The notes below the pieces were generated by a model, which worked only from the letters and a program-made list of their open reading frames with translations, made no database searches and had not been told where the DNA came from. The position numbers and the translations under genes were made by a program. A DNA stretch of 64,000 nt from Nannobrachium achirus (lineage: Eukaryota; Chordata; Actinopteri; Myctophiformes; Myctophidae), in assembly GCA_963921795.1 (NCBI GenBank), contig OY997643.1, positions 16,427,753-16,491,752 of the forward strand, read 5' to 3'. Below, one piece after another: positions 52,937 to 64,000 of this stretch; position 1 is the stretch's first letter, and each line of letters opens with the position of its first letter.

Positions 52937-55900
52937 CTAGCTCTTGAGGAAGTGGCGCTGGCCGTGTCTGCAGGTGAAGAAGAGCCGGAGGTGGCCGTTG
53001 AACCTCTGGTCGCGGACGCCGTAGATGAGCGGGCTGAGCAGGCGGGGCAGCACGTTGGTGAGCAGGAAGGAGGTGTAGATGACCACGGTGCGCTGGTCGG
53101 GCCGCGCCGCCACCAGGGCGAAGATGATGAGCGGAGACATGTAGGACACCATGCAGATCAGCAGCTGCACACCGTGCAGCAGGATGGTGCCCTGGGCCTT
53201 CCTGGCTGAGGACTGGTCCGCCGCGCAGGCCGCCCTGGCAGCCAGCAGCACCTGGACATAGTGGTGGTGGAAGAAGTACTACATTTTAGTTTTACTTAAG
53301 TACACGTATCATCAGGACAGGAATTGCATGGAGGCCATGAAGGCCATGGCCGCCGTTGCTTGTGCCCCTAAAAGCAATGGCATGACCTGAGACCACAGTG
53401 GCCTTAATGCCCCAGCTGACTGTACCTCTCTCTCCTCTGTCTCTTTCTTGTCAAGTAGACACCAGTGTCTTTTGTTGAGATTCTGATATATCTGATTTGT
53501 GCAGGGCTGAGCATGGATCAGATTGTAAATAGCAATTTATTTTTTCACAGCAGATAGTCTACATATGTATTACATTTAAAATCATCCTGAACCCTTAAAT
53601 TAAATTAATTATGGACTAAAATGTTTTATTTGATGGCCTTCCTGCCTGGCATTTGGCCTTTGTGCGCTCAAAAAAGGCCAAGTTGCCTTGCCCCTAAAAT
53701 GATAAATTCCGGCATTCAAACTTTTGAGCGGTGCTCCTGGAAGGAGCCAAGCTCCAACATCTGGCTTTGTCTGGGCCTACATCTTGGCACAAAGCGCTCA
53801 AATTTTCTTGCATGTGTTGGCATCAAAATACTTACTGAAGTAGCAAAACTAAAAGTAGGTAGGCTACTCAGCAGAATGTCCCGTTTTATAAGGTATCAAA
53901 TGTATAAAATGTATTTGAGTATTTTCTCAATCTAAATAGCAGATCTACAAGACAACATGTCACATTTTCAAATAGCCGAAGCATTTATAGGTCTGATTGG
54001 CTGAAGTAATGTATGTATGACCCTGTTGAAGACCTAAGTATCCAAACGTGTAGGTCAGCCGTTGCCTTGCTCAAAAAATGTATTCAAATTAATTTTGAAA
54101 ACTGAGTGCCTTAGTATTCTTTTCCCTGCAGTCTGCCTCACCACAAGCAGAACGTTGTGTTCCTTTGCTTCTATTATACGTACATATACCTGTTCCACTG
54201 AACAGCACCTGTTTTGAGCCACTGCATGTGATTGAACCAAGGCAGCGTTTCCTTTTCTGTTTTAAAGTGGATATATTTTGTAATATTAAAAAAATCTACA
54301 AAGTAACTAGTAACCAAAGTTTTCAAAAATAATTAGAGTTTAAGTAAAAGTATTGAAAATTGGAAATAGTCCAGTTGAAATACCTCAACATTGTACTAAA
54401 GTACAGTACTACGTAAATGTACTTAGTTACTTTACTCCACTGACCTTGACGTAGGTGATGATAAGGGTTAGGAACACAGAGGAGAAGAGCAGCACCTGCA
54501 GAGAGACACCAGGGTTATTAGAACTAATGACTTAATATGATAACTTCCTACTTACTACTAACCTTTTAATAACTAGTAAGCGGCATCGGATCAGGAGGCA
54601 ACCGGAAGGTTCCCAGTTCGATCCCAGGTTCCCCCAGAGTTGAACTGAACCCCTAACTGCAGGTTGATGTCTTGCATGGATTCCTCCGCCATGGGTGAAT
54701 GTAATGCACATTGTAAAGCTTCTTGGATAAACAGTGCTATAAATGCACCATTTAGCATTTAAAAATACATAGAATTGAATGAAACATTTCAATTAACTGA
54801 AATAAAAATAATACCAATAACTAACTGAAAATGTATTGTGTGCTTACAAACTAAAGCTATAAGTAAAATCATATAGATGTCATGTCCTGAAAATCGCAGA
54901 TCTACAAGCTCACAAGATCAAATCATTTGTTATCTGTGAACGACAACAAAGGCTAAATCAATCCACAGTGACAGACACATATGCATCCTGAGCCACCCGA
55001 GTGCAACCACAGTGTTAAAATGACTTGTCTTTTAGTTCTACAGGATCTCCTCTCATAGCTTTAGTTTTTATTTTCGTCAGTGAAAAAAGGTAGTTGACGA
55101 CTAATGGGACGTCAGACTATTGAGATTTTGTATAGTTTTAGTCAACAAAATAGGCACGTGCACACATAGACATCAAAGGGGGCCTGAGCCACTGCCCTTT
55201 TATCCGTCTGTAAAAAGTGCCCTCTCCAGACCATGAATGCAGTTTTTACTATGGTGAAAGAAATGCAAACGCCCACTCTTTCCATGCCATACCTGAAGGC
55301 AGCATTCAAGAGAATTTCCTTGTCCAAACTCTGCTGAACTTGAATGCAGCGTCTTATGTTGAAAGAAATGCCCTCTCTGTGTAGAAATCCATGCTGTTAC
55401 GCCACATCTCCTGTATTGACTTGATTATTAGTTCAGCGTGGTATCAAGCATCAAAAATAGCCAACCTCCAAGCTCACAACGTGTCGCAGACTTGCAACGC
55501 GACGCATATGTGAGCTTGGAGGTTTGCTATTTTTGCTATTTTCAACAAAAGGCCCTTTTAGAAATTTCAGACCCTACCCCTGCCTCTCTAACATTCTCCC
55601 TGCAACGAAATGATCACTGGACAGCGATGCACCCCCCACCTGAACGGTCATGGCCAGGGCCTTGTGCTGCTGGGTTCTGTAAACCCCATTGGCGTAGCAT
55701 ATGATGGGCCTGCTGCTGCTGAACGCCGCAAGCGGCTGTGCGGCCGTGGTGACGAGCAGCACGATGTCGCTGAGCCCCGGGAGGCTGGAGACCCCCCACA
55801 CCAGAGCAATGAGAGCGTAGGTCCGCCTCACGGTGCACAGCTGAGCGTGGTGCAGGGGTCTGCACACGGCCACGTAGCGCTCCACCGCCATGCCAGCCAG

Positions 55901-57806
55901 GTTCAGAGGACTGATCCTAATGTACAGAGGACTCAGAAGAATGTCACAGTGGTTGAAAAAGTGCTCGCATTTTTTGGGCCTACTCAAAGGAGTAGTTCAC
56001 CCCCAAAATGTATTTTTTGAGCGGTGGTAAACCGCTCCTAAGAGTGGCTGTGCGTGTGTCTGTAGCCTTTTTCTTCAGCGTTTTGCCATAGCAAAATGTG
56101 TGTACGTAGCATCATGTTTGTCTAGTGATGTCATATGTCGTGTGTCTGTAGCCTTTTTCCTCAGTGTTTTGCCATAGCAAAACGTGTGTGTGTAGCATAG
56201 CCTGTACATCCTAGACTCAAATCCTATAGTCTGAAGACGTTATGCAAGCACAACCACCGCTCACTTCACAGTGGGTGTGATTTTTTTTCTATTGATTACT
56301 CACATTAGTTCAATAATATTTTTAGTTTGTTTTTTTCGCATTCCTAAGACAATAATTTGATAACAATAAATGTACCCCCATTGATTCATGGGGACCCATC
56401 GTGTCTCCATGGTGTGAGAAATCAATAGGAAAAAAAAGTCATTTTGGGATGAACTACTCCTTTAAGTATCAACTTACTTAAAAGTATCAATACACAATGT
56501 AGAAATAGGCTACTCTGTTACTCTGTAAAGTAAAAGTCTGAAATTCAAAATGTGTTTGAGTAAAAGTATAAAAATATTGTTATCAAAATGTACTCAAAGT
56601 ACCTCATTGTGCAGAAAGTCAGCAGAATATACCCATTTCACAGTTTTCAAATGTATAACATTTACAAAAATCTTTTGATTTGGTTACTAGGGTAGTATAC
56701 ACCGGCTGAGAGGGTCGGAAACACTCGGCTGTCGCCTCGTGTTTCCCAACGCCTCTCAGCCGGTGTATACTACCCCGGTAACCACTCGCCTCTTGTGGCT
56801 TATTGCTTTATTAAATCTGTGTGAAACGTGTCAATAGTGCATGTTTTAAGGGAAAAAATCTATTATCATGGATATAAATAAGTAAACACTGTGATTCTCT
56901 ATAGCAAATACATGGACATTATATTTCAACACATATGGACAAACCCACCTTGACATGAACACAGAGATTACACACATTTATCGATAGACCAAGAGTAGCT
57001 ATATGGAATGGAAAAGTAATTAGACCCCTATTTTTCATCTTCTTAAAATGGCTAAATACAAGGTACAAATACTAGTTTCCATATAATCAATTATTTGCAC
57101 TGCAAAACGATTCAATACCGATTATCTGCATTGTAAAACGATACCGATACGATACAAAGCCAAAATGGTACGAAAAATCTATTTTTCGATTCAGTTACTA
57201 TAGGCCTATCATAATTAGACCTATCATGCTTACAATGAACAGTAGAACACGGTGTAATTACTTCTTGGTGGTGATGAACTACTGATTTCAGACTCGCTGA
57301 GCAGCTCAGAGAGTGGGCGGGTCTATGGGCTGGAGCCAGGCAAGTGATGAACAGTAGAACAACGAGTGTATTTACTTGTTGGTGGTGCTTGCGATGAACA
57401 GCAGAGTGCAGCAGGATGACAGGGTCAGGGGAACGGTGTAGGTCAGGATCTGCAGCAGGACTGAAACCGTCAACATGATCATATCATTGACCACCAGGTG
57501 GATGTACAGCACATACCTGGAGAGGAGAGGAGAGGAGAGGAGAGGAGAGGAGAGGAGAGAATTATTGCTTGTATATTCATCCATATTGCATCAAGACATC
57601 AGAGACACATACTTCCCACAGATTACACACACCCAAAGTGAGTTTGAAAACATGACCAACGATAAAAAAGAAAAAGAAAAGAAAAGAATCCCATTCTTAC
57701 TGGGAGAAATACAACAATGTGCGAACACAGTAGCAATATTTGTGAACTGTTATAAAACTGTGATAAAAGAAGGCTAGAGACTGGATAAACCATGGATTGA
57801 CATCTA

Positions 57807-57872
<66 letters not shown>

Positions 57873-58073
57873 AAACAATGCTGCTATTCTTTCCAAAAGC
57901 TTTGTAACCCTGTATATAAAATGTCACAATGCGGCATAGCTCTGTTTACACAATACTGTACCCCCTCCAATAATTATGTTCCCCATTTTCAACAGTTTTT
58001 ATTTTATTTTTGACACTTGCTTTGGCAATGTAAACATACATTTTCTCATGCCAATAAGACTCCTTTGAATTGA

Positions 58074-58129
<56 letters not shown>

Positions 58130-58288
58130 ACCTTGGGGTCACCTGGGGTCTCGTTTGAACTCCTGGCTCTTGAAGAAGATGTAAACAAAAGATCCGTTGA
58201 TGAAGTTGATGGCGACCAGGAGGCTGACGGAGATCAGGTTCTTTGTGAAGGCGGCGTTGAAGCTGTCCTGACGTCTGGACGAGTTCAT
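52937..58288 (-). CDS. OR131-like odorant receptor, five coding exons
   Basis: A seven-helix G-protein-coupled receptor of the fish odorant receptor 131 type. Exons 58288-58143, 57516-57376, 55916-55640, 54495-54445 and 53251-52937 join in frame at GT-AG borders to give 309 residues with no break. Exon 1 encodes the short N-terminus with an NSS glycosylation site and helix 1; exon 2 helix 2 and part of 3 (RYVLYIHLVVNDM). Exon 3 holds MAVERYVAVCRPLHH with ERY at 108-110, the DRY-type switch, and helix 4. Exon 4 has only 17 codons of helix 5. Exon 5 holds helices 6 and 7 with LSPLIYGVRD in place of NPxxY. Most vertebrate odorant receptors have a single coding exon, so the split is notable. It probably signals odorants in olfactory neurons; the ligand is unknown. 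Confidence 0.93.
53316..53705. mobile_element. Dispersed repeat, inverted copy, in OR131-like intron 4
   Basis: Inverse of the 13890-14760 repeat (GGCCATGAAGGCCATGGCC at left, TTGCCCCTAAAATGA at right). It has an unoccupied TTAA at 53412. A GAGCGGTG-type end follows at 53712, and a partial hairpin at 53935-53985. Confidence 0.75.
54573..54775 (+). mobile_element. tRNA-derived SINE
   Basis: A box AGTAAGCGGCATCGG, B box CCAGTTCGATCCCAGG, and a 3' tail ATTGTAAAGCTTCTTGGAT as in teleost SINEs. It is in OR131-like intron 3. Confidence 0.7.
55165..55612. mobile_element. Dispersed repeat with hairpin core, OR131-like intron 3
   Basis: Third copy of the repeat found at the CYP2 block ends. It keeps the full hairpin (55453-55534) with 26-bp arms carrying the variant CCTCCAAGC in both. 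It ends 28 bp from the splice donor of exon 3. Confidence 0.85.
55988..56461. mobile_element. TTAA MITE interrupted by a GAGCGGTG element
   Basis: Ends AGGAGTAGTTCACCC and the complement, with TCAA/TTAA flanks. A second insertion at about 56017-56275 starts TTGAGCGGTGG and ends near CCACCGCTCA, with a tandem CTGTAGCCTTTTTC repeat inside. Confidence 0.8.
56685..56790. repeat. Strong hairpin
   Basis: Arms include GTATACACCGGCTGAGAGG and CCTCTCAGCCGGTGTATAC, with an inner GAAACACTCGGC/CGTGTTTCC region. In OR131-like intron 2, unrelated to the common hairpin. Confidence 0.85.
57519..57560. repeat. (AGAGG)n microsatellite at a splice acceptor
   Basis: About eight pentamers directly upstream (on the minus strand) of OR131-like exon 2, where they form a CCTCT pyrimidine tract ending in the acceptor AG at 57518-57517. 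Confidence 0.95.
57805..57872. repeat. (TCTA)n microsatellite
   Basis: About 16 tetramers in OR131-like intron 1. A (GA)n tract of 50 bp lies at 58079-58128, next to the exon 1 donor. Confidence 0.97.
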
Positions 58289-58399
58289 ATCAGCACCTTT
58301 CAAAAACACACTCACAATCACTGCCCGAGAAACAACAGAATTAAACAAGAGGACAAAATACATGATGACTTGTATAAGGCAGATAAATATAGCCTAACA

Positions 58400-58843
58400 C
58401 AGGGGTCAGCAACCTTTTTGAAATGAAGTGCCATGTTTTTATTTTCTAGATAGTCAGTGTGCCATGTCAACATTCATTTTAATGACACCCCATCAAAAAT
58501 TCATACATAAATGTAAAAATAAAAATAAACATATTGTTTAAAAAAAAAGAAAGAAAAGAAATCATACATTTTGATTGTCAGGATATAACGATCATTAGAC
58601 TCAGAGCAATAATCCAGCTATCTCCCAGACTCCCTCCCCAGTCAGAGTTCAGAATTTTAATGATGTAGAATTATGTGCAAGATGTAAATTGCAGCAAATT
58701 AGGTGACTTAATTTAATGGACCACCTTTGAAACAATATTTGATTTTAAAATATAAATCCTCTCTCTCACACTTCTGCCAGTGTGCCAGTGATCACCCTCC
58801 CCTGTGCCAATGTTGGCACTGTGCTTAAGGTTGCCTACGCCTG
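58400..58843. mobile_element. hAT-type MITE (CAGGGGTCAGCAACC ends)
   Basis: The right end is GGTTGCCTACGCCTG. Flanks GCCTAACA and GCCTAACG form an 8-bp duplication with one change. It is a sister of 46251-46846 without the hairpin core. It lies 110 bp upstream of the OR131-like ATG. Confidence 0.88.
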
Positions 58844-58851
58844 GCCTAACG

Positions 58852-60379
58852 TGTGCATTCATTCTATCAGCAATAAAAACAACATGTCAATAGACTTTAA
58901 CCACTTAAACAGAAATGACAGCGACGATATACTGTACTTGCCTTTATCCCTATAGGCCTACTTGTCTCAGGATTAACCTTTTTCCCCTCCACTTAGAGAT
59001 TCAACAAAACATCTTTGTTGGTGTACACTATACCCCCCTACATTCTACTCTGTTACTGATGATAGGAAGAGGAACCTTTGATGTATTTCTCTGTTGTGGC
59101 TGATAATAGGAGCACCAGGGAAAACATTGAAAATATTAAAATATAATACAGAACATATTTCAATATTTAAACAATATCGATACATACACTGCAGATTCAG
59201 GTATAGATTGACAAAGGAATTTAAAGGCAAACTGCTAAAACAGGGAAATACATTTAATTAGCACCAACATATCTCCAACATACAGCACATGGCAAAACAT
59301 AGAGCTGTGCTGTGACCTACCTCAAAGTGCATGGATTCTTTGCTGACTGTTGTTGTTACTAAATCAGCAGAGATGGATAAAACGCTTGAGTACTTGTAGT
59401 CTTTGATTGTTTAGTAATGAGACCAGAATGGGGGGGGGGGGGGGGGCGTGGCAGAGGATGACAGAAATGTTTGGAGAGGTTCTTTAACCCTGTAAGAGCC
59501 GAACTAATTTCTACTTGCAAAAAAAATGGCATTGTAATACTAAACGATAGGATCCAATGGTGATTTTTAGGTGGTAGGGGGAATAAAATTAAAATCATTT
59601 AAACCTTTTTTTTGGATTAAATACAAATGATGTGAATCTGCAACAGTGCATGGGTCTTACAGGGTTAAAGGGGTAGTTCAACCAAACAAAAAGGCTATTC
59701 CTATCAATTACTCACCCATGAGGGCTTGAATTCAAGATGATTCTTGTATTCTTTGGTCAAGTTTCAGCCCTTCACTTTTACTTTATCCAAGTTAGTATGG
59801 AACCTCTGGAACAACATGCTGCCCACTGAGGAAGACATTAGGCCTACAGTATGGTTGCTTTAATCTAAACTTTAGTTTAACATAATGACTTATTATAATC
59901 GTGACATGTGGTACTAGGTTAACCTAGTACCACAAGAGCCTAGATGTGTCCACTAGGTCTCATAGCTGTTGTTTTGGTACAGCCTATCTTGTTATGGTTG
60001 AAGCCTGTCCTTGAAGCAGCTACAGTATAACCATGATCTCTGCCCTGTTCTCTTGGCAGAACTACCGTACAACAAGAGTGTTATTGTACTTCTCTCCATG
60101 ATATCATGTACGTGAAGCATCACCAGAATATGCCACAGTTCTCGGCATCACAAACAATGACTCCGTCCTAACCGGTTGGCAGATCCTCCAACACAGGAGC
60201 TGCAACATCAAGGTAAGGATTGCCCTTCTATCCTTTCTCTGTTTTGGGTTGGAGTCTGTACATGAAATGATTATTTAAATTTCACTGGCATGAGGAGGAA
60301 TTCTAAACATTGCCAAATCTGTATTGATTGAGGAGTCAGAGTTTAAGAAGTAATTGTGCATTGCTAAATATCGTTTTAA

Positions 60380-60380
<1 letters not shown>
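58852..60380. other. Intergenic stretch without a recognised gene
   Basis: It holds a G tract (59430-59446), a half TTAA-type MITE (from 59667, AGGGGTAGTTCAACC), and a 28-bp perfect palindrome at 59907-59934. A possible splice donor GTAAGG at 60212 follows about 150 bp with no open frame. Confidence 0.6.
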
Positions 60381-60381
<1 letters not shown>

Positions 60382-60444
<63 letters not shown>

Positions 60445-60457
60445 GCGTGCGTGTGTT
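60382..60457. repeat. (TG)n / (TGCG)n microsatellite
   Basis: A pure TG tract passes into TGCG units. Bases 60458-60960 have no recognisable feature. Confidence 0.96.
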
Positions 60458-60962
60458 AGTTTTAGTTTTTTGTTAAATGAAGTGCGAAGCTAAGGCCTAT
60501 ATCAAACTATTATTATTGTTATAGTCTAGTGAGGACCCGGGATCCTGAGGGTATTCTAGCCGGAGCATCCATTCCGATGACACAGTGATTGGCTACTGTA
60601 GACGTTGTAGTATAGCTCCCCTGTGTCTTAACAAACTTAACTTCTTCATGACTTCTATCGTTCTTTGTCTTAAGTGTTGTTGCCCCCCAAGGTTGTGTAA
60701 GCTCAGCTATAATCTTTTTATTTAAAGATACAGACTAATACATTAAACAAGGATTCCTATTCAGTCGCAAACATTTTGCAGAACTACTACGGAGTCCTAT
60801 ATTTTGCATTTGTGCATGTGTAGAGCCACTATTCCAGTTTTGCCGACTATCCCCCCGAACTGTCTGACAAGTCGGTAAGACGGACCTGCCGTCGCCCCAA
60901 CGTCTCGGCAAGGAGTGTCTTAATGTAACGCTACTTTAACCACAAACAATTAAAAAGCTATG

Positions 60963-61312
60963 GTCCATCCATCCATCTTCAACCGCTTATCCGGAATTCG
61001 GGTCGCGGGGGTAACAGTTCCAACTGAGACTTCCAGATTTCCTTATCCTGAGCAACTTCCTCCACTCCCTCAGGGAGTATACCAAGGCGTTCCCAAGCCA
61101 GTTTGGAGATATAATCCTTCCATCTGGTCTTTGGTCTGCCACGGGGTCTCCTCCCAGTGGGACGTGCATTGAGGACCTTCCTAGGAAGGCACTCGGGAGG
61201 CATCCGTACTAGATGCCCCAACCACCTAAGCTGACTCCTTTCCAAGTGTAGGAGCAGCGGTTCTACTCCAAGTCGGGTGACTGAACTTCTCACCTTATCT
61301 CTACGGGGCCGG
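60963..61312 (-). mobile_element. LINE 3' end
   Basis: The minus-strand frame of about 100 codons has SQLRWLGHLVRMPPECLPRK, GRRPRGRPKTRWKDYI and LAWERLGI, the C-terminal end of a teleost LINE reverse transcriptase, then a short tail with ATCCATCC-type repeats. 5'-truncated; clade not certain. Confidence 0.85.
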
Positions 61313-62423
61313 TTCTAGGATTCTGGTGGCCCTAAGCTAGATTTCTTTTGGTGGCCCCCCTAAACCAGGGGTGAAAGTGGCTTTAAAGTGGCTTGAAGTT
61401 CTGAAAATCAGGGACACCTCTTGGCCGTGGCTGAATACAAATCATGAAATATGAAAATGAATGATAGTGATTCACAGTTAAGCCCTAATCGTTTTGATAG
61501 TTTAATATGTTAAAAAGACTTACAGTAGCAAGTTCACACTTTTGAGTGTAAACCACACTTCACACCCAAATAGTGTCTAGACATATTATGTCTGAGAAAC
61601 GTTAACATTTCCTTCTTCTGCTGCATGTTTTTAAAAGTGTTGCGAGTAGCCTACTGAAAACTGAATTTGATATTTCCGTGCCCTCTGGTTTTAACAAGAA
61701 ACATGGAGACTGCCATGCTCAACTGAAACATTTTCAGACTTATCAGAATGAGAAAACAAAGCGACCTAACCTACAGGCATTGTATTGAATGAGAGCAGGG
61801 TGGAGAGCAACTGTGGTTCAACAAGACCGTCATTGATTTTTTTATTATGCATAGTAATTTTGTATTTACATGTTTTTATAGGATATTTGTATGCTTCTTA
61901 TATGGACCCCAGGAAGATTAGCTGTTGCTCCAACATCAGCTAATGGGGATCCATTAAATCCCCTACAATATGTGCACCTGCACCTGATGGAGGCAATGCA
62001 TGCTATACAGGTCACAGGTTAAACTGCATACTACACAGTGACTAGGGAGTCAGTCGCAGCCAATGAAATTCGTGCTGAATTCAGATGTCATGAAAGCTGT
62101 GAAGAAGCTGTGAACAACACACTGCCCTACTTCATCATTCTGAGGCTCGATGGATTTTACATTGTCACACATTTTTAAGTTCTGTATCTGGTCAGGAGTT
62201 TTTACTTCTCCAAATTAACTGCACAGAGCTGGCTGCATGACAATTTCAATGATGATGTCTGGGTTGTGAGCTGCACAGAATGTTAAGGTTCTATGCAAGG
62301 CTACAATGCAAGCACCATTCATGTTAAAGAAATACGAATATTCAGTATGGGGTCCCTGCTTCATCTCTCTATCAGCTAATAGGTCCTTGGCTGGAAAAAC
62401 ATTGAAGACCCCTTATCTACATC
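61313..62423. other. Intergenic stretch without a recognised gene
   Basis: Unique-looking AT-rich sequence. I see no coding exon, RNA gene or clear element in it. Confidence 0.5.
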
Positions 62424-62650
62424 AGTGGTTCTCAACCTTTTCTGGCTGTGACCCCCCAAATAATCATATTTTAACTGGGGACTCCCCTACCCTGACGAGC
62501 ACTATAAGAATTGAGGCATTACATTTTGTATAACACGGTTCTATTGTGAAAATAGCAGATCTACATGCTCGTGAGCATGTAGATCAGCTATTTTCACAAT
62601 TTCAGCATAACATATTTGACAATTTGGCCAATGTTTAATTTGTCATTTTA
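62424..62650. mobile_element. Left half of a hAT MITE with hairpin
   Basis: CAGTGGTTCTCAACCTTTTC starts it, as at 8470. The hairpin at 62543-62600 has 28-bp arms, one mismatch and a 2-base tip. The right half of the MITE is missing. Confidence 0.85.
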
Positions 62651-62877
62651 GAGTTGGAGGGAGGGACTTACTAAGACACTTGGCACTTGTCAGTTAATAC
62701 TCTTTCCGTCAAACATTTCTGGCCCACAGCCGAGCAAATATGGAATCTGTTGTTCTTAGAGCACACTATTTTTGTCACAACAGGACAAAGGGGAATAAAA
62801 AGGCAGCGCGTGCCAAGTAAGTCCATCAGTTCTGAGTGGAAGGAAGTGCTCCGACCCTAATCACGTACCATTCGTCT

Positions 62878-62900
62878 GCACACGCACACAAACACGCACG

Positions 62901-62942
<42 letters not shown>

Positions 62943-63022
62943 CGCACGCACTCACTCACACACACACACACAAACGCATGCACGCACGCACGCACGCACG
63001 CACGCTCACACACACACACACG

Positions 63023-63087
<65 letters not shown>

Positions 63088-63105
63088 ACACACACACACT
63101 CACAG
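62878..63105. repeat. Compound CA/CACG microsatellite
   Basis: CA, CGCA and CACT units over about 228 bp. A second tract of the same kind is at 63583-63674. Open frames across them are artefacts. Confidence 0.97.
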
Positions 63106-63606
63106 CCTTTATCACATACTTAAAGGAGAAGTGGACGTCAACCATACTAGTTTCATGAGAAAACCCTGTGAGAAACCCTTATCCATTATGATATGTTTTC
63201 ACCACAACCAGACCAGTGTAGTCTTGTAGTTTTACAGTAGCTACAGCTGATACTGTGTGGGTTTGAACACAGGAAACGAGTGGGAGGAGCAGTGGGGTTG
63301 GGGGTCTCTGGATGTCAGTCCCCAAGTCTTTGGTGTTTGGCGTTTCAAACCATCAACAAACAGCCGCCGCAGCCGCTGCTGTGCTGAGACTGACGCAAGC
63401 GAGGCGGACTGGCACGGCGCACAACAAACCACTCAGCGCACAATTGGAACAGGAAGCTCAGATGGAAATTAAGGCTCTTTCAGCGAGAGGGAGGCTGGCT
63501 CACTCACTGGGATGGTGACAAGACAGCCACACATTACTGTAACATTAGCACCCCATTGTAAGAGGATCAAACAAGTGTTAAACACACACACGCACGCGCA
63601 CGCACA

Positions 63607-63676
<70 letters not shown>

Positions 63677-63810
63677 TCCAGTTGTTCCTGGATGCATGGG
63701 ATTAAGGTGGTGTAGTTTAATAGAGTGAAAGTAAAACTAAAAGGCATTGGATTTTGTAACAAACGAAAAAGAAAAAAAGCTGAATTGGATATTTCACTTC
63801 TTCATTATTT

Positions 63811-63887
63811 CAGGGTTATTCCTGATCAATGAATTCTTCTCCTCTGGTAGATTTCTTCTTACAGAAGAAGATAAGGACACTTTAAGA
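63811..63887 (+). other. Possible coding exon (weak)
   Basis: A good acceptor (CTTCTTCATTATTTCAG) and a GTAAGG donor bound about 77 bp. One frame is open and reads LFLINEFFSSGRFLLTEEDK and a little more. No homology is recognised and no partner exon is seen. It could be the start of a gene that continues beyond the window. Confidence 0.25.
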
Positions 63888-64000
63888 GGTAAGGCTTTCC
63901 AATATCTGTCTCATATATAGCCTATAAAACTGTTCTAATTGACTTTCTGTGTATAACAATGAGTATGACACTATACGTTAAGAGCAGGCCTATGTCTTGG

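Noticed and set aside
60060-60212. Possible exon ending at a GTAAGG donor
   Set aside because: All frames contain stops and there is no clear acceptor or promoter; a 5'UTR exon cannot be shown from sequence alone.
63457-63520. Short coding start on the plus strand
   Set aside because: Only 18 codons before a stop, with no homology.

Overview
The window is nuclear DNA of a ray-finned (teleost) fish. Evidence for this is the spliced genes with GT-AG introns, the fish-type gene families (an OR131-like odorant receptor and CYP2 genes of the 2J/2N/2P/2AD type), the dense load of teleost hAT and TTAA-type MITEs, L2-like LINE tails and tRNA-type SINEs, a DIRS retroelement, and many CA, GA and TCTA microsatellites. 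I cannot name the species from the sequence.

Layout. All five host genes that I can reconstruct lie on the minus strand. (1) cox6c, about 575-6455: a 78-residue cytochrome c oxidase subunit with a non-coding first exon, an NRF-1/NRF-2 type promoter and an apparent 3'UTR intron. (2) CYP2 copy A, 8210-19776: nine exons, 508 residues, intact. (3) CYP2 copy B, 21332-41310: the same nine exon lengths, 508 residues, intact, about 12 residues different by eye. The two copies come from a tandem duplication of about 13.1 kb, with one breakpoint a few bases after the stop codon of copy B. (4) A small secreted Ly6/uPAR three-finger protein, 43110-45581, with a TATA promoter. (5) A five-exon OR131-like odorant receptor, 52937-58288. 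The last 5 kb has no convincing gene.

Mobile DNA makes up most of the rest. Each CYP2 copy serves as an empty-site control for insertions in the other. Copy A alone carries a miniature LTR element with identical ends, a TTAA MITE, a TA MITE, an ATAT-targeted MITE and a hAT MITE. Copy B alone carries a structurally complete 7.1-kb DIRS element in intron 5, a 4.6-kb palindrome in intron 1, a complex minisatellite in intron 2, a TTAA MITE in intron 4 and a fragment of rpl10 in intron 6.

The least explained signal is a hairpin of about 55-80 bp. Its arms read AAATAGCAGATCTACAAGC and the complement, with a CpG-rich tip. It recurs at least 14 times in near-complete form and about a dozen times in part, and sits near the centre of several otherwise unrelated MITE families. 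The two arms of a copy share variants not found in other copies.
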